Shown: one piece after another, positions 1-12,551 of the stretch
Position numbering within the stretch: the first letter of the stretch is position 1
Layout of the letters: every line of letters starts with the position of its first letter
Assembly (NCBI GenBank): GCA_029964075.1
Contig: CM057142.1
Coordinates: 28,336,392 to 28,400,391, forward strand
Source of the DNA: Patiria pectinifera
Lineage: Eukaryota; Echinodermata; Asteroidea; Valvatida; Asterinidae
Length of the DNA: 64,000 bases
Reading direction: 5' to 3'
Made by a program: the position numbers and the translations under genes
Notes under the pieces: model-generated
The model's input: only the letters and a program-made list of their open reading frames with translations
Database searches by the model: none
Told to the model about the DNA's origin: nothing

Positions 1-80
1 GATGTCACGCTACATAAACACTGCTCACCGCGCGCCGGCTTATGTCCATTCGCAAAGTAAACAAAGTCGAAGACGGAATC
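1..80. repeat. Dispersed repeat, copy 1
   Basis: The first ~65 bases (TACATAAACACTGCTCACCG and following) match 46505-46565 with a few substitutions. This is a dispersed repeat cut by the window edge. No coding potential is seen. The following stretch to 455 holds nothing I recognise. Confidence 0.6.
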
Positions 81-455
81 TCAAGATAAACACTTTGCTT
101 TAAAATGCATGAAGTACATGCATGGATACGTATGTTTGTATTTACATTTACATGTTTCTTTTGATAATAAAAAACATTCACATTGCCTTAGTCAATCTAG
201 TAGAACATATAAAGATAAAATAGCGCTCACCTAAGAAAGTTGTCAAATTTTCTTGCGGTAGTGTCTTTCATCAGGGCAGGGTAGCAACGCGTGCGTAATG
301 TTGGAATGCTGTAAATTCGTAGGCCTACATGTACCTATTCCTCGGCTACCGAGAGACAACCAACCACCACTTGGCCTTTAGAAGGCAAATTAAAAATACA
401 CGTTCAAGTTCACTTCATTATGTGAATTGTGTTTGCAGTGTACATGCTTTACGTG

Positions 456-690
456 GGTTCGAGTCAACTTAGTCCCAAACCGACTTAGTCCGAGCGGGGA
501 GGAATAAAACGTTTTTATTCAACCATGGTCCGAGTCAACTTGGTCCCAGGTCAATCCGTTCTAGGTCAACTCGGTTCCAGGTCAACTTGGTCCTAAGCGA
601 ACTCTGTCCACTCGGTCAAGGTAACCTCGGTCTCACATCAAATCGTTCTAAGTCAACTCGGTCTCAAGTCAACTCGTTCCCAGTCTCTGT
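456..690. repeat. Degenerate ~17 bp tandem repeat
   Basis: About a dozen diverged copies of a unit like GGTCAACTCGGTCCCA follow one another, for example near 533, 565, 580, 650 and 665. The short ORF at 587-814 lies over it and is a by-product of the repeat. From 700 to 1220 nothing recognisable is seen. Confidence 0.7.
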
Positions 691-1227
691 CAGTGTCAAT
701 GTGCATGTCATGTCAGTTTATGCAATATGGTTCTTCACGCTAATTTGCGACATCTTGCCCGCGGGGCAATTTTACACGTGTTCCTGTATACGCATTGTAA
801 ATAGATTAGAATAATAGAAAACTTTGGCGCGTCCAAGTCACCATGCAGTCATTTAAAAATGCGCCCGCGTCTAGCAACGTATGTACTTTTTGCCCCGCGA
901 ACAAGATGGCGCATATCACCGTGAAACACCTTACCTATGCTGACCTTAAGTTAAACACAAGCATTATCTCTTTGATGAATGCATGTGGTTTATTTGTTAA
1001 GATTTTCTAGGTTATTATTGCAAGTAGGCATAGTACTAGTATGGTAGTACTACTAGTACTTATGTATTCATAGTCACTCGTGTGTTACCCATAGAGGCAT
1101 TGGAGGACAAAGAATAGGACCATTTTCATAATCTTCCAACATTTGGATGGTTGTTTGGTGTTGATTGATACTACAGCTTCAATCATCGTCTAATCTGATT
1201 ATCATCCTTTTCCCAAGATTCATTTAA

Positions 1228-1612
1228 CCTAAAAGGGCCAGGGCGGAATCTGCCCCCCCCCCCACGTGCCCCTCAACTTTTTCCGCGATAGCCTTGATAT
1301 TTTTGTTTTCTCGACCCGAGCTGTTATGACTTTTTTAGCCTCGAGCCTTTCGCATCTTTCGATACCAAAACATAAAAATCGGACCACGCGCCGTGAGAAC
1401 TAAACTTTCCCATTATACGTCGTGAACACAGAGAACAATTACCCATCGTACATATGAATAAGTAATTATCCATGATTATAGTCATGAAACTTCTTGGGTA
1501 TGTTCATGATGAGTTGTTCTATATGCATGTACCGAGTTTCAATGTTTCGTAACTCGATGGCCGAGATCTTGGGGGGGGGGGGAGAATATCCCCTCTCCCG
1601 GCTGAGAGATAT
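1228..1612 (+). mobile_element. TTAA-flanked MITE, copy a (right end lost)
   Basis: It starts directly after TTAA (1224-1227) with a diverged version of the CCCTAAAGGGGCC terminus and has the same interior as the copies at 12552, 57595 and 60960 (CCCGAGCTGTTATGA, then a GGCCGAGATCTT segment next to a G run). The right end stops at GGCTGAGAGAT followed by an A run, so the right inverted terminus is missing. TTAA duplication with CCCTA-type ends is typical of piggyBac-like elements; that class is inferred. Confidence 0.7.
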
Positions 1613-1762
1613 TAAAAAAAAAACCTTCCGTGCGGCCAAAACAACACGTGCTTGATTTTCAAGTTGGCAAATTTTTCGGCAACAATGACGAAGCGCATTA
1701 TTACTCATGTTCATCGCGTGAGTCTCTTTATCGACCAATGGCTTTAGTTGTAACCAAGTCAT

Positions 1763-2030
1763 TTTTTTCAAGGTCAAGTCAAGTCCCACGTCAAACTTTA
1801 GGAAGTCAAGTCAAGTCTCAAGTCACTTTTTTTCAAAGTCAAGTCAAGTCCCACGTCAAACTTTAAGAAGTCAAGTCAAGTCTGAAGTCACTTTTTTTCA
1901 AAGTCAAGTCAAGTCCCACGTCAAATTTTAGCAAGTCAAGTCAAGTCTCCAGTCATTTTTTTTTTTGAAGTCAAGTCAAGTCTCGAGTCAATTTTTCACA
2001 AGTCAAGTCAAGTCCCAAGTCATTTTTTTT
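1763..2030. repeat. CAAGTCAAGTC satellite, array 1
   Basis: A ~65 bp unit built from two ~32 bp half-units (AAGTCAAGTCAAGTCCCACG, then AAGTCAAGTCAAGTCTCAAG, each followed by a T-run) repeats about four times. A further piece of the same family lies at 2656-2815, so the ~620 bases between (2031-2655) may be an insertion. No gene is supported here. Confidence 0.75.
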
Positions 2031-2655
2031 TATATATATTAGATTCAGATAGTGTTAATACTTAAACGGGATCCAGTTTATGTGTTCGACGACGGAACCG
2101 GGGTTGGGAATGTAAGGAGATACAAAACAAATTCTTTTGAAACATCGTGTCTCAAACACTTTATTTGTGTCCAAAGAGTCTAAAAACGTATATTGATATA
2201 ATATTTTTAATTTTGTTCCATCACGTTGAATGTTTGAAGGACGCTCTGACAAAATGTCCGTCCGAACGTTTTCGTTTGATACATGATGTGAATTCTTGTT
2301 GCTTTATGGGGGATTGGGGGTAGCAGCCGTTTACCAGTCGTTTACCAGTAAACCACTCAATGTGTACGTGTAGCCTATGGTCTCTATGGAACAACCGCTA
2401 TATAACAACGGATGGTACTCAGACTACGCATGGCACAAACTTCACCATGCATGATGTTGAGTATGATACGCTGTCCATAACACACGCACGTAGATAGTCA
2501 TGTACATGATGTGTGGCAGGCTCACGATTCCCAGCTATCGCGTGCTGGTTGCTAATTCGATGTGTAGTATCTGCATTCTTTTCAGCCGATTATGCTAGTG
2601 CGCACGTACGACCAGAGGTTTGTGCTTTTGGAACTTTAATAAACGTGTTTAGGTC

Positions 2656-2815
2656 AGCAAGTCAAATTTATTCAAGTGAAGTCAAGTCTTATGTCATATT
2701 TCTTTTCTAGTCAAGTCAATTCTCAAGTTATTTTTCCCAAGTCAAGTCAATCTTCAGTCAAAAAAAAAAGCGACTCGAGTCCGACTTGAGTCCGAGTCAT
2801 AGATTCGAGTCAACA
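2656..2815. repeat. CAAGTCAAGTC satellite, array 2
   Basis: Diverged units of the same family as 1763-2030, ending in GACTCGAGTCCGACTTGAGT-like sequence. The following 2816-3950 is AT-rich sequence with no gene, repeat or signal that I can support. Confidence 0.65.
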
Positions 2816-3953
2816 ACTGTCTTTTGGTAATTAACTGTTCCCTGAGTTCACTGCACCAACTTGGCGTTCGTTCGATACTTTCAGTTTGGAATAGTTGATT
2901 GGCTTGGGGAGAAATCGAAGTTTCCTGATTTTTCTCTGTGCACGTCCGGACAAACACATCTAGCCGTGAGTGAGTCTGTATATCGGTCTGACTGGGCCTG
3001 GGCCAATTACGCACAATGAACCATTTGCCGTATGGCCGTATTCGGAAATACAAGTACTCGTACTCGCAATAATTGAGTCTTCACGTTTTTAGGAAAATGA
3101 AACAACAATTAATTTATGAAGAAACAGGGGGGAGGGAATAGAAAATCATTGGTATCAGCGGCATATATGCCTCCTATTGAAGATATCACAACGAAGAAAC
3201 GCGAAATTGACCAAAATGATGATTCAATTGTTTGGCATGAGACACATTTGTTTTATGAAGAACACAGTTCGGCGTAGACAAGACAAATGGAAAATTCTTT
3301 GACGAAAAAAATGTGCACCCATTACGTTAATTTGCTTGAACTAAAATTGAAATTGTATGATAAAAGGTCGATATTAAACATTGTAAATGCAGTAAATCGA
3401 GTTTGCTGAACGAATTGGAATACATGTATTAGAATCGGTGAATTTGGATGATAAATATTTAAAATAGCCAGGGAAACCTCAACAATTATTAACCGATAGT
3501 TTCAGAAAATGTAAACAAAAATGGGCACATAATACAACGTCAGCGCGGCTGATATATTCCAGCGTAGAGTAAAATTTGGACTCTATGAAATACGGACTCT
3601 CTTTGGTTGTATTGCGCATGACTGAATGAAGTTTAGGCCAAATTAGGACAGTGAGAAAACAGTGTGAGGGTTGGAGTCTATTATAAGGAAAGAAGACTAG
3701 ATTCCATACGAGTCAAACTTTCATATGAAAGCGGCTTTGTGAACACAGTTCGTTTTATTAAGTTGGTCCATGCTCATCTGTGCAAGTAGTCACATACGAT
3801 ATATAGTTATGTATACAGATTGTTTTTTCACTTGGTTTTCTGGTATGTGTTGACATAATTTATTGCTGATGATGCCACTTATAGGTTGAGGGAGGCATGT
3901 GACATGTATCCATTATTATACTAAAAATGAAATCGTCAAAACAGAGAGTTTCA

Positions 3954-4580
3954 TGACAGAAACGGAATTTAAGAGGAAACATCAAACACATCAAAACTTA
4001 TTTCCGTATATTTTACCCACACTTGGTCCTTTGTACAGTTTTGTTTTCTCATAATTGCTCTTACAAAACCAGCCGCAAAGACGTCAGTTTTAACACGAAG
4101 GGAATTTGAGGGGAAACATCAAACGCATTAAACCTTATTTCCGTTTATTTTACCCACACTTGGTCCTCTCCACAGTTTGTCTTTTACTCATAATTATCAA
4201 AACACATTAAAACTTATTTCCGTTTATTTTACCCACACTTGGTCCTTTGTACAGTTTTGTTTTCGCATATTTATTCTTACAAAACCAGCCGCTAAGAGGT
4301 CAGTTATGACAGGTAGGAAATTTAAGGGGAAACATCAAACACATCAAAACTTATTACTGTTTAATTTACCCACACTTGGTCCTTCGTACAATTTTGTTTT
4401 CGCATATTTATTCTTACAAAACCAGCCGCCAAGAGGGCAGTTATGACAGGAACGGAATTTGAGGCGAAACATCAAACACATCACAACTTATTACCGTTTA
4501 TTTTAGCCACACTTGGTCCTTTGTACAGTTTTGTTTTCGCATATTTATTCTTACAAAACCAGCCGCTAAGAGGGCAAAAA
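3954..4580. repeat. ~137 bp tandem repeat, five copies
   Basis: Five copies of a unit containing GGGGAAACATCAAACACATC, TTACCCACACTTGGTCCTTT and CAAAACCAGCCGC start near 3954, 4094 (3' truncated), 4199 (5' truncated), 4312 and 4449. The last two copies happen to stay open in one frame and give two similar short ORFs (4177-4446, 4443-4679). Nothing else suggests they are translated. Confidence 0.85.
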
Positions 4581-4775
4581 AAGTTCAGGTGTAAAGAGAA
4601 GATCGATGATGAGGAGCAAAAGAAAATCCTCGATTTACACCATCAACAAACGTACATGTGCGTGCGTAATGAAATATAACGGTAGAAAAAAATGCTAATT
4701 GGGTAAATTGCACAAACGCGCCATTTCTGATTGGTTAAGTTAATAATACGCTCGATGTGATTGGTAGATTTAATT

Positions 4776-4808
4776 TAAAAAAAAAAAAATATATATATAT
4801 ATATATAC
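4776..4808. repeat. Poly-A / (TA)n microsatellite
   Basis: A 13-base A-run passes directly into about ten TA repeats. From 4809 to 5730 no gene is seen; near 4930-4980 short inverted pieces of GGAGACA and GACATTAGG occur. Confidence 0.9.
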
Positions 4809-5732
4809 ATATGCTTTTGATATGTTTTTATAACTATTATCTTATCGAAATTTTGGCACGAAACGATTTAACTTATACCTGTTAATGGTTCCTGAAGGAG
4901 ATATTTTGTCTTCAGAAGTTATACCTTAGGGAGACACCGGACATTAGGCACCGGACATTGCAATGTCTCCCTAATGTCACAGCTCCTATTTAGAGGCAAA
5001 ATGTTAATGTCGTCAATAGGGTAGATCGTAAATAGGACAAAACATAAATGTACCAAAATTCGTGGGGGTAGGATAAAGTAACATTTGGGTTGGGGGTCAT
5101 TAAGTTGAAAAAAACAGTGGTCCTTGCAGGGTTCGGCAGTTGCAGCGGCTAGACATCTGGTTTTACGAGAACTTTACAATGTCGTTTTAGAAGTCTGCAT
5201 CTAGGGTGATTACCGCTCTTCTTTGGACGCCATGACGCCCGATTTCTGGTACATGTAGTTGCCGACCCGCTTCTCGAAAAAAATTGTCTTCCAGAGAGAT
5301 TTTTTCATGAAATCGAAGGGATGTTTAACATTTCAAATATTTATATATATATAGTGAAAAAGATGAGGGAGACATTAAATAGTATGTGCCTATTTGTACT
5401 TGTATCTTGATACAACTCTTTCGAATTGACAGGTGAGGTTATTATTTCCCTAAATTATGATTAGATAATGTACATTGTGGTTGCGTTGATTGTTAAACAC
5501 AAAAGTTTCAAGTGCTTATGTAAACCCGCCGCGCTGATTTTGTCGTCATCTTTCAACGCTGGCCGCTGGCTTGAGCATCTCAACACGAAGACAATTTAAC
5601 ATGCACTATCCGTCAGTTAGTTCTGCAGACAAAAACCAGGGGAGTTTTGACATGTTTATAGTTGAATTATTAAAAGTTTGAATATGTCATCACAGATTAA
5701 GTAATCTAACTATAATTCCAGGAATATATGTG

Positions 5733-5764
<32 letters not shown>

Positions 5765-5765
5765 C
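5733..5765. repeat. (GTCT)n microsatellite
   Basis: Eight consecutive TGTC/GTCT tetramers lie just before the left edge of the large duplicated block that starts near 5803. Confidence 0.9.
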
Positions 5766-5959
5766 TTCAATTATCTCCAGAACCGGGCGTTTTGAGAAAA
5801 AAACGCATCCCAGTGCCCTACCCAAGTTAAACCCAAGCTTATCCGCTGGCTAGTGTACGATTTATTTCCTCATATAATCCCATATATAACCACACAATGT
5901 AATAGACCGCAGTGTCAATTGTACATCACTGCATCACTGCCGTTGCACGTCACTTGTAT

Positions 5960-6200
5960 ATATCCACCAATCACAGTTTGTCGGTCACAGGTCGGTGACG
6001 ACAAGTCGGTGACCACAAGTGAGTGGTCTGTGACTGACAGGTTGTGCGTGTTAATCACAAATCTCATGTTTTGATGTGTCACCCACCAATAAGAAGCGGC
6101 CATTTCAATGTCGGTGACTAGTTTTTATGGTGACTAGTATATAGTCTCAACGACATTAACATTGCTTTCGTCTCATTAATATGAAGCGAGTCGGTGATGT
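5960..6200 (+). promoter_or_regulatory. CCAAT and repeated GTCGGTGAC motifs upstream of TATA
   Basis: Two CCAAT boxes (CCACCAATCACAG near 5966 and CCACCAATAAGAAGCGGCC near 6083) flank clustered copies of GTCGGTGAC (near 5990, 6004, 6109, plus variants near 5980 and 6188). The same cluster is present upstream of the second TATA copy (50670-50915). Conserved, repeated short motifs 100-330 bases upstream of a TATA box suggest a proximal regulatory region; the binding factor is unknown. Confidence 0.5.
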
Positions 6201-6280
6201 GTGTGATTGACAGCGCACAGGGCCACGCAATCACAATCCAGGTCCGAGTTTTTAGTCACTGCTCAGGAAATCGATGGCAC

Positions 6281-6316
6281 TATTTAAGACATGTGGGGCC
6301 GTCCACCCTTCACATC
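6281..6316 (+). promoter_or_regulatory. TATA-Inr core promoter, copy A
   Basis: TATTTAAG at 6281-6288 is followed 31 bases later by TCACATC (6310-6316), a perfect match to the animal initiator consensus with its A at 6312. The sequence from about 6238 to 6390 is almost identical in the second copy (50958-51111). I infer a transcription start at 6312. Confidence 0.55.
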
Positions 6317-6387
6317 AACCACAGGTCATCAACACCTTCGGACGACAACCAGAGAGAGAACTGACTGCAAGAACAATATTGTGCTCG
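6312..6387 (+). other. Putative 5' UTR exon 1 (copy A)
   Basis: The stretch between the inferred start and a strong donor (GCTCG|GTGAGT, GT at 6388) has no ATG and is nearly unchanged in copy B at 51033-51108, whereas the following intron has drifted. That pattern fits a non-coding first exon. It may belong to the collagen/C1q gene whose coding exon begins at 18881; this link is inferred from order and orientation only. Confidence 0.5.
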
Positions 6388-7861
6388 GTGAGTGTTTGAA
6401 AAAAAAATCATTTTTTTTCTGAAGAATTGTGTTGTCTTTTGCAAAATGTCTTTGAATCAAATTGCGGGATTCAGATTTTGTTGAATGTTGCTGATTCAAT
6501 GATTTTTCAAACAACAAGCGCATTAGTAGGCTTGATAGTTTCCCATCTTTGTGTGATTTTGAAAATGTAGTTGCTTGAGGACTGAAAAATTAACCAAGAT
6601 TTTCATGAGCAAAATGTTCAAATTCAATTGACTCTGATACTGATACACGTTTGCTAACAGCAAAACCAGCGCGCTAGTTCCGATCGAAAAGTTGTGCCTT
6701 TTCCAAACGACCACATTGGAGTGCAAATAAAATAGCTCGATAGTTTACTACATGCGCTAATCAAAGCCCGTCTGAACGAGTTAATTTCAAACACTGTTGT
6801 AAATTATCGAGCTATTATATTTCAGCTCTTAATGTAAGCGGTTAGTGCGGATGCAGACTACGGTTTTGTGAGGTCAAATTTTAAGGCAATAAAAAATGAG
6901 GAATTCATGTCTGGCAATATTTCCGCTACTACTTCCATTGTGCACTCTTAAAAATAAATTGTCCAAATACTGACTGGTTTCTATACTTCTTGAAAAAAAA
7001 ATTATTTGGATTCTTGATGATATTATGGAATTTACAAAATAAAGTCGCATTTATGGATGTTTTTATTTGTGCTCGACTGTAAGGTTGGACTATTGTTTGG
7101 TCCAATCTGACTAAAGTTTTTCCAAGAGTGTAAAATATCAAGTTCCCTGCTGTGAATGAGAACAGTTTAGATTTATTGTTATACCTGCTTATTCAAAATA
7201 TGTAATATTTCAGATGAACTACAAATCGGTGTTTCACCTTTTGGTTTAAAGAAAATATTTAGCGAAAGCCCGACTCTTTATAACCTGGCCAATAACTGTC
7301 TGTATAATTGTTTGCCTTTTTTTCCTATTAACTTTATTATTTAAAGGTTCAAACACGAAATCCGAGTGCGATGTACTCACATTATTTCCGGCAATCACTT
7401 AAACTGATTCAAGATGAAAAGTTATTGGTAACGGAAGAACGTATACAGGGAATACGGACATCTCAAACATGCCGGTCTTATTTGTGTTATTACTAATGTG
7501 GATATACTCAGTGCCTTTAAACTTTGTTGTTAAACTGTGTCATTTCGCTATAGTTCACAGTGCACCATTCCGGTTTCATCAAGGTACTATTAAGCATTGC
7601 AGGATAAAAGTTTCACTGGTCAGAATAGACTAGAGGGCGCAAATACAAGCGCACTGGTTCATGATGATGCACACAATTGTATAAAAGTTCAATAGCTGGA
7701 TGCATTTGTAGAATTCATGGAGATATTTGATATTTGAAAAACGCATTTGAGATAAATAGTCAACCCAAATTGCATTTTCACTGTACAGACACCAGACTCC
7801 ATGTTATCTTGCAGATGATTTTTAATGACTCATATTTTTGTTGGTATTTTTTTTCAACCAG

Positions 7862-7917
7862 GAATCCGCCCAGTGCTGAGGAGTGCTTCCGCGATAGAAT
7901 TCAAGAACTGTGCTTAG
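7862..7917 (+). other. Putative 5' UTR exon 2 (copy A)
   Basis: A 56-base segment is bounded by a pyrimidine-rich acceptor (TTTTTTTTCAACCAG) and a consensus donor (CTTAG|GTGAGT, GT at 7918). It has no ATG. Related 55-57 base cassettes with the same bounding signals occur at 15242, 15766 and 52545, and a decayed one near 13516. The family shares a GAGTG..CTTCCGCGA / GATTCCTTTCGTGACAG core. I read it as a duplicated untranslated exon. Confidence 0.5.
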
Positions 7918-8262
7918 GTGAGTGTCTGTTATGTGACATTTTCTTCATTCCAGCGATAGAATAAAGCAGTGATTTGCTGAGAGACTGTAGCTTTTTTTCT
8001 ATGCATTTAGATGTATACTCGTTTTGGTAAAAATTAAAAACCAGAAAACGTCATTCAACATTGTTTTGCCAATCGTTGCTCAACGTAGCTTTTCGATTGT
8101 TCCCTTTTGGTTCAAAGTGTTTGAAACAACATGTGGATACTTTTCTGAAGATTATTTCTTCAAAAAGTGTAAAACAAGGTGAGCGGTAGTAGGGTGGATA
8201 TTTCCCGTTATTTCTGTGTTTCTGTGTTAACCGCGTCGACGCAGCTTGTGAAATATTATCCT

Positions 8263-8655
8263 GTAAGGTAAGTCTCTTCACTTATCCCTTCTAAAAATAT
8301 CATCCTAGCCATGATGGTAAGTCTCCTCAATTACTCCCTTTAAAATATATCCTCCGAACATTGATGGTTAGTCTCTTCAATTATTCCTTCTAAAATATCA
8401 TCCAAGCCATGATGGTTTTCATTTCAATAGTCCCTTCTTATAAAATATCCTTCTAGCCGTGATGATTAGTCTCCTCAATTATCCCTTTAAAAATATCCTC
8501 CTTGCCATGATGGTAAGTTTCCTCAATTACCCTTTCAAAAAATACCCTCATAGCCATGATAGTTAGACTCCTCAATAATAATCACATCTTGATTAAACAA
8601 ATCCTCATTGTCAGGATGATAAGTCTCCTCAACTGTACCTTCTAAATTGACATCG
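8263..8655. repeat. ~50 bp minisatellite, short allele (about 8 units)
   Basis: Units of ~50 bases containing GATGGTTAGTCTCCTCAATT, a CCCTTCTAAAAATATC block and AGCCAT repeat about eight times. The same minisatellite fills 52936-55425 in the paralogous block. Several units carry GATG|GTAAGT, which resembles a splice donor. Confidence 0.85.
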
Positions 8656-8680
8656 AGGAAATTGCATCAATTTCCGACTA

Positions 8681-10075
8681 GATGTTCGCGTTTGTTGTTA
8701 CAAACGCAGAGTGGTTGGGAAGGATTTTTTTTCAATAAACACTGTAGTGTTAAGTTATGAATAATTGTATGTAAGAGCAAAGGATCACGGAAATACATCC
8801 TTTCCTGTACAATCAATTATTTTGGGGTTCAGCATTCTATGTACATAAATTATTTCTGGCTTGATGACGTCATTTTTCCAAAACGGGAGGTGAATACTGA
8901 TTTAGTTCGAAGTGAATAAATGTTCATTGTGAAGTTAATTGACGTATTTATTCATAACAACTAACTTCCGGTTTGATGACGTCACAGCACATATTTGGAA
9001 GCAAAAAGTGAACATGTAATGGATATCATTACTTTGGCTACGAAGATATAGGACATGGATCGAACGATATGAAGTAAATTTAAAATATGGTCGTTTTCAA
9101 ATTCTCATAGAAGTAACTTCCAGTCTGATGACGTCATGAATTTGAAACCTTGGTAAGTTACTTATGGTTCATCAAAGAAGACCAAGGAGCGATTTGGTAA
9201 AATTTAAAAGGATGTTTTCAAATTAGAAAGAGCAAACACTGTTTTATGTGCCGCTAGGGGTCGCCCTTTCGAAAGATGACGTCATCACAATTTTTTTCGT
9301 CTGGCATTCCTCGCTAAACACAATCATAATGTATATTTGTTTAGTAAAATGCTTCCGCTTTTGAATTACATTTGGTTTTCATAGCACTTCCGGTAATACC
9401 GGAAGTGAAGGTCAAGCGGTTTTGTGTAAGGGGACAAGAAATGTTTCTTACCGCAAAGTCTACAACCTCACGAAAAAAACGATCACGATACTATATTTAG
9501 TTAAAAAGATAAAGCGCAAACTATTTTGTCAGAATTGCCCTAAAATGGCTTGTAATTTGATACCTAATGACGTCATCAAGACGTAACAAAATGTATAACA
9601 TTTTCGTTGCATGGTACAAGTTCACATTAGGTTTCAGGATCATACCGTTAACTGTTTGGAAGAAATTCTGCTTTGTCTTGATTTCAGGCTAAAGTCTTCA
9701 TTTTGAATTGACCTAAATTTGACCTTCCGGTAGACCCGGAAGTAAAGGTCAAACGAGTTCACGTGCACAACAAAATATGTTTATTAATTCATGGTTACAG
9801 AATACATGGGTACAGAATATATCTGATTACAGAATACAAACACTATTGATTATTTTGTTTAAGAGTTATAGATGGAAGTAATTGGTCACTTTTTAAGCTA
9901 AAATCGCTTGTAATTTGACACCGAATGACGTCATCATGACGTCAAAGTAACCTGCACCACTACGGATGAGGGTCGATATATATATTGAAAGTTACAAGTT
10001 CATATCATGGGTCGTTAAGGACAAAAACCGCGGAGAAGTATTGTCCGGAAAAATAAATAAAACAAATTATCAGAA
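8681..10075. repeat. CRE-like repeat unit 1 (~1.4 kb)
   Basis: First of two tandem ~1.4 kb units. It opens with the hairpin GCGTTTGTTGTTACAAACGC and carries repeated TGACGTCA (near 8864, 8978, 9129, 9278, 9569, 9927) and two CTTCCGGT...ACCGGAAGT-type palindromes (near 9386 and 9724). The unit ends with AAGCCGCGGAGAAGTATTG-like sequence. No ORF of note. TGACGTCA is the CREB/ATF site and CCGGAAGT the ETS core; use as such here is unproven. Confidence 0.8.
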
Positions 10076-10080
10076 CTAGA

Positions 10081-11520
10081 GTTTCGCGTTTGTTGAGTTA
10101 CAAACGCAGAGTGGTCGGGCGGACAGCCTTTTCATTATACACTGCCCAGTTCAGTTAGGAATATATGTTTATGTAGAAAAAAGGATCACGAAATTAAATC
10201 CCTTCATGTACAATCAATGTTTCAAAAAGATTTCTTTAACGGTTTGATTAATTTCAGTAAACATTCTATGTGCACAAAAAGTTATTTCTGGTTTGATGAC
10301 GTCATCAGTCAAAAATGGTTATGAATACTGATAAAGTTCGGAGAGGAAAATTTTTCATTGTAAAGTTAAAATAACGAATGAAAATATGGGAAATATAATT
10401 GTTTGTATTAATAACACCTAACTTCCGGTTTGATGACGTATTGATAACACCTAACTTCCGGTTTGATGACGTCACAGCATTAGAGGTCCAAAGGGGAACA
10501 TTGTAATGGATATCATTATTTGGACTTCGAAGATATGACAGGGATCGAATGATAGAATTACATTAAAACTATGATCTTTTTCAAATTCTCCTTAAAGTAA
10601 CTACCGGTCTGATGACGTCATGAATTTGAAACCTTGCCAATTTATCTGTGGTTAATCAGAGAATGTCAAGGGGCGATTTGGTAAAATTTGGACGGATGGT
10701 TTCACAATAAAAGAAGAGAAACTCTATTTTATGTGCCGATATGGGGCGCCTCTCGGAGGATGACGTCATCACACTATTTTTTGTGTCTTGCATTCCTCAC
10801 TAAACACTTTCGTAATATATATGTCTGTAGTAAAATACTTCCGCTTTTGAGTTATATTCAGTTTTTATTGCACTTCCGGTAACACCGGAAGTAAAGGTCA
10901 AGCGATTTTGCGTCCGGGAACACGCAATGTTTCTCACGGCATAATCTACAACCTCACGAAAAAAAACGAACACGATACTCTATTTAGTTCAAAAGATATA
11001 ACACAAACTATTTTGTCAGAATTTGGCCTTAAATCACTTGTAATTTGATACCTGATGACGTCATCATGACGTAACACAATGTATAACATCTTAATAACAT
11101 GGTACAAGTTCACACAAGGTTTTGTGATCATACCGTGAACCGTTCGGAAGAAATGCTGCTTTGTTTTGATTTCAGGCTAAAGTCTTCATTTTGAATTCAC
11201 CTAACTTTGACCTTCCGGTAGACCCGGAAGTAATGGTCAAGCGAGTTCACTTACCCGACAAAAAATGTTAATCAATTCATGGTCTATCCGATTACAGAAT
11301 ACAAACACTAATGATTATTTTGTGCAAGAGTTATATGTGAAAGTAATTGGTCTCTTTTCCAGCTAAAATCGCTTGTAATTTGACACCCGATGACGTCATC
11401 ATGACGTTGGAGTAATATGCACCACTAGGCATGAGGGTCGATATATATTGAATGTTACAAGTTCATATCATGAACCGTTTAGGAGAAAAGCCGCGGAGAA
11501 GTATTGTCCGGAAAGAAAAA
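10081..11520. repeat. CRE-like repeat unit 2 (~1.4 kb)
   Basis: Second tandem copy: the same opening hairpin (near 10085), TGACGTCA near 10294, 10467, 10614, 10761, 11057 and 11390, and the CTTCCGG palindromes near 10874 and 11212. A ~35 bp segment (CACCTAACTTCCGGTTTGAT and neighbours) is itself doubled at 10420-10470. Diverged pieces of the family recur at 33480-33970 and 55560-56140. Confidence 0.8.
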
Positions 11521-12547
11521 CTATCAGAACAATAACAGAGAGTGGTCGGGTTGTCCACTCAAAGAAAGATTAATCGTAACAGAGTGTTTCCCGACCTTTC
11601 ATTAGTTTCAGCGACGTTACTCCATGCATCCGCTGTGCGTGTGTCGTCAGATGGTCACTTCCATTCTACTCTCGGGTGAATAGCATTAGCTCTGCTCCAG
11701 CACGCACACTTAGGCCTAGGCTAAGCCTACTTAAACAGGCCCTATGACTATAACAAAAAAACAAAACAAAAAAAACAAAAAACAAAATTGTCAAATCTTT
11801 TACATTGTGGAGCATGCAAGGTAATTTCAATGAAACCTTATGTGAAAATGAGGTGGCCGTTTAATTTCTTAAAATAAATCCTTCAAAGAAATAAAACAGT
11901 CCCTTATGACCAAATATGGTATGGGATGTCCCCAAAACGCGACCAACGACCCGGTACGGTGAACCTCTTTTGAGAGGACGATGTACTTACATACCATTTG
12001 AATATTGACTTTTTATTCAAATCTTAATCAAATCTTAATCGAATATTCATGAGCCATTCTTTTATATGCCGTGTGAACAAATTGTATAATGAGGTTCAAT
12101 ATGGTCACGACACGGTGCGGAAGATAGTGTTGTGATTTGCTTGGACAAATACCCATAAACATTGCGCGTGTTTTGGTTAAAACATGCACTAACACAAAAG
12201 TTTCACAGTTTGTTACAATTTTCTCACACTATGATCTTGAATAACTGTAGTTTTAGATACCGAGTGAACAAATTGTTTGGAGTACTTGAAATGAGCAGCA
12301 TGCAGTGATTTAAAAAATAACAAAGCATTCTCGGCATCGAATTCTACACGCCTATCTCTGTTCCGTTGTTGGCGGCGCCCTAAATGAGACAAGCAGCTCC
12401 ATATGTTTGTTAAGGATTGCCAGTTTATAACGGGTACCGTTGTACCGTGTACCGTTGAGTGGAACCCTATCTTCTAGCTGGGTTCATTTGTAGAAATCAT
12501 ACATAGAATTGATGTCTGTACAAATTATTCGGTCCTTCCGCTCTGCC
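11521..12547. other. No gene seen
   Basis: AT-rich sequence with short ACAAAA runs (11755-11790) and a small GTACCGTT repeat near 12435-12460. No ORF, splice-bounded exon or RNA gene can be supported. Confidence 0.6.
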
Positions 12548-12551
12548 TTAA

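Noticed and set aside
4177-4679. Two overlapping ORFs with similar peptides (GKHQTHQNLL / AKHQTHHNLL)
   Set aside because: They are translations of adjacent copies of a 137 bp tandem repeat; other copies are broken in that frame.
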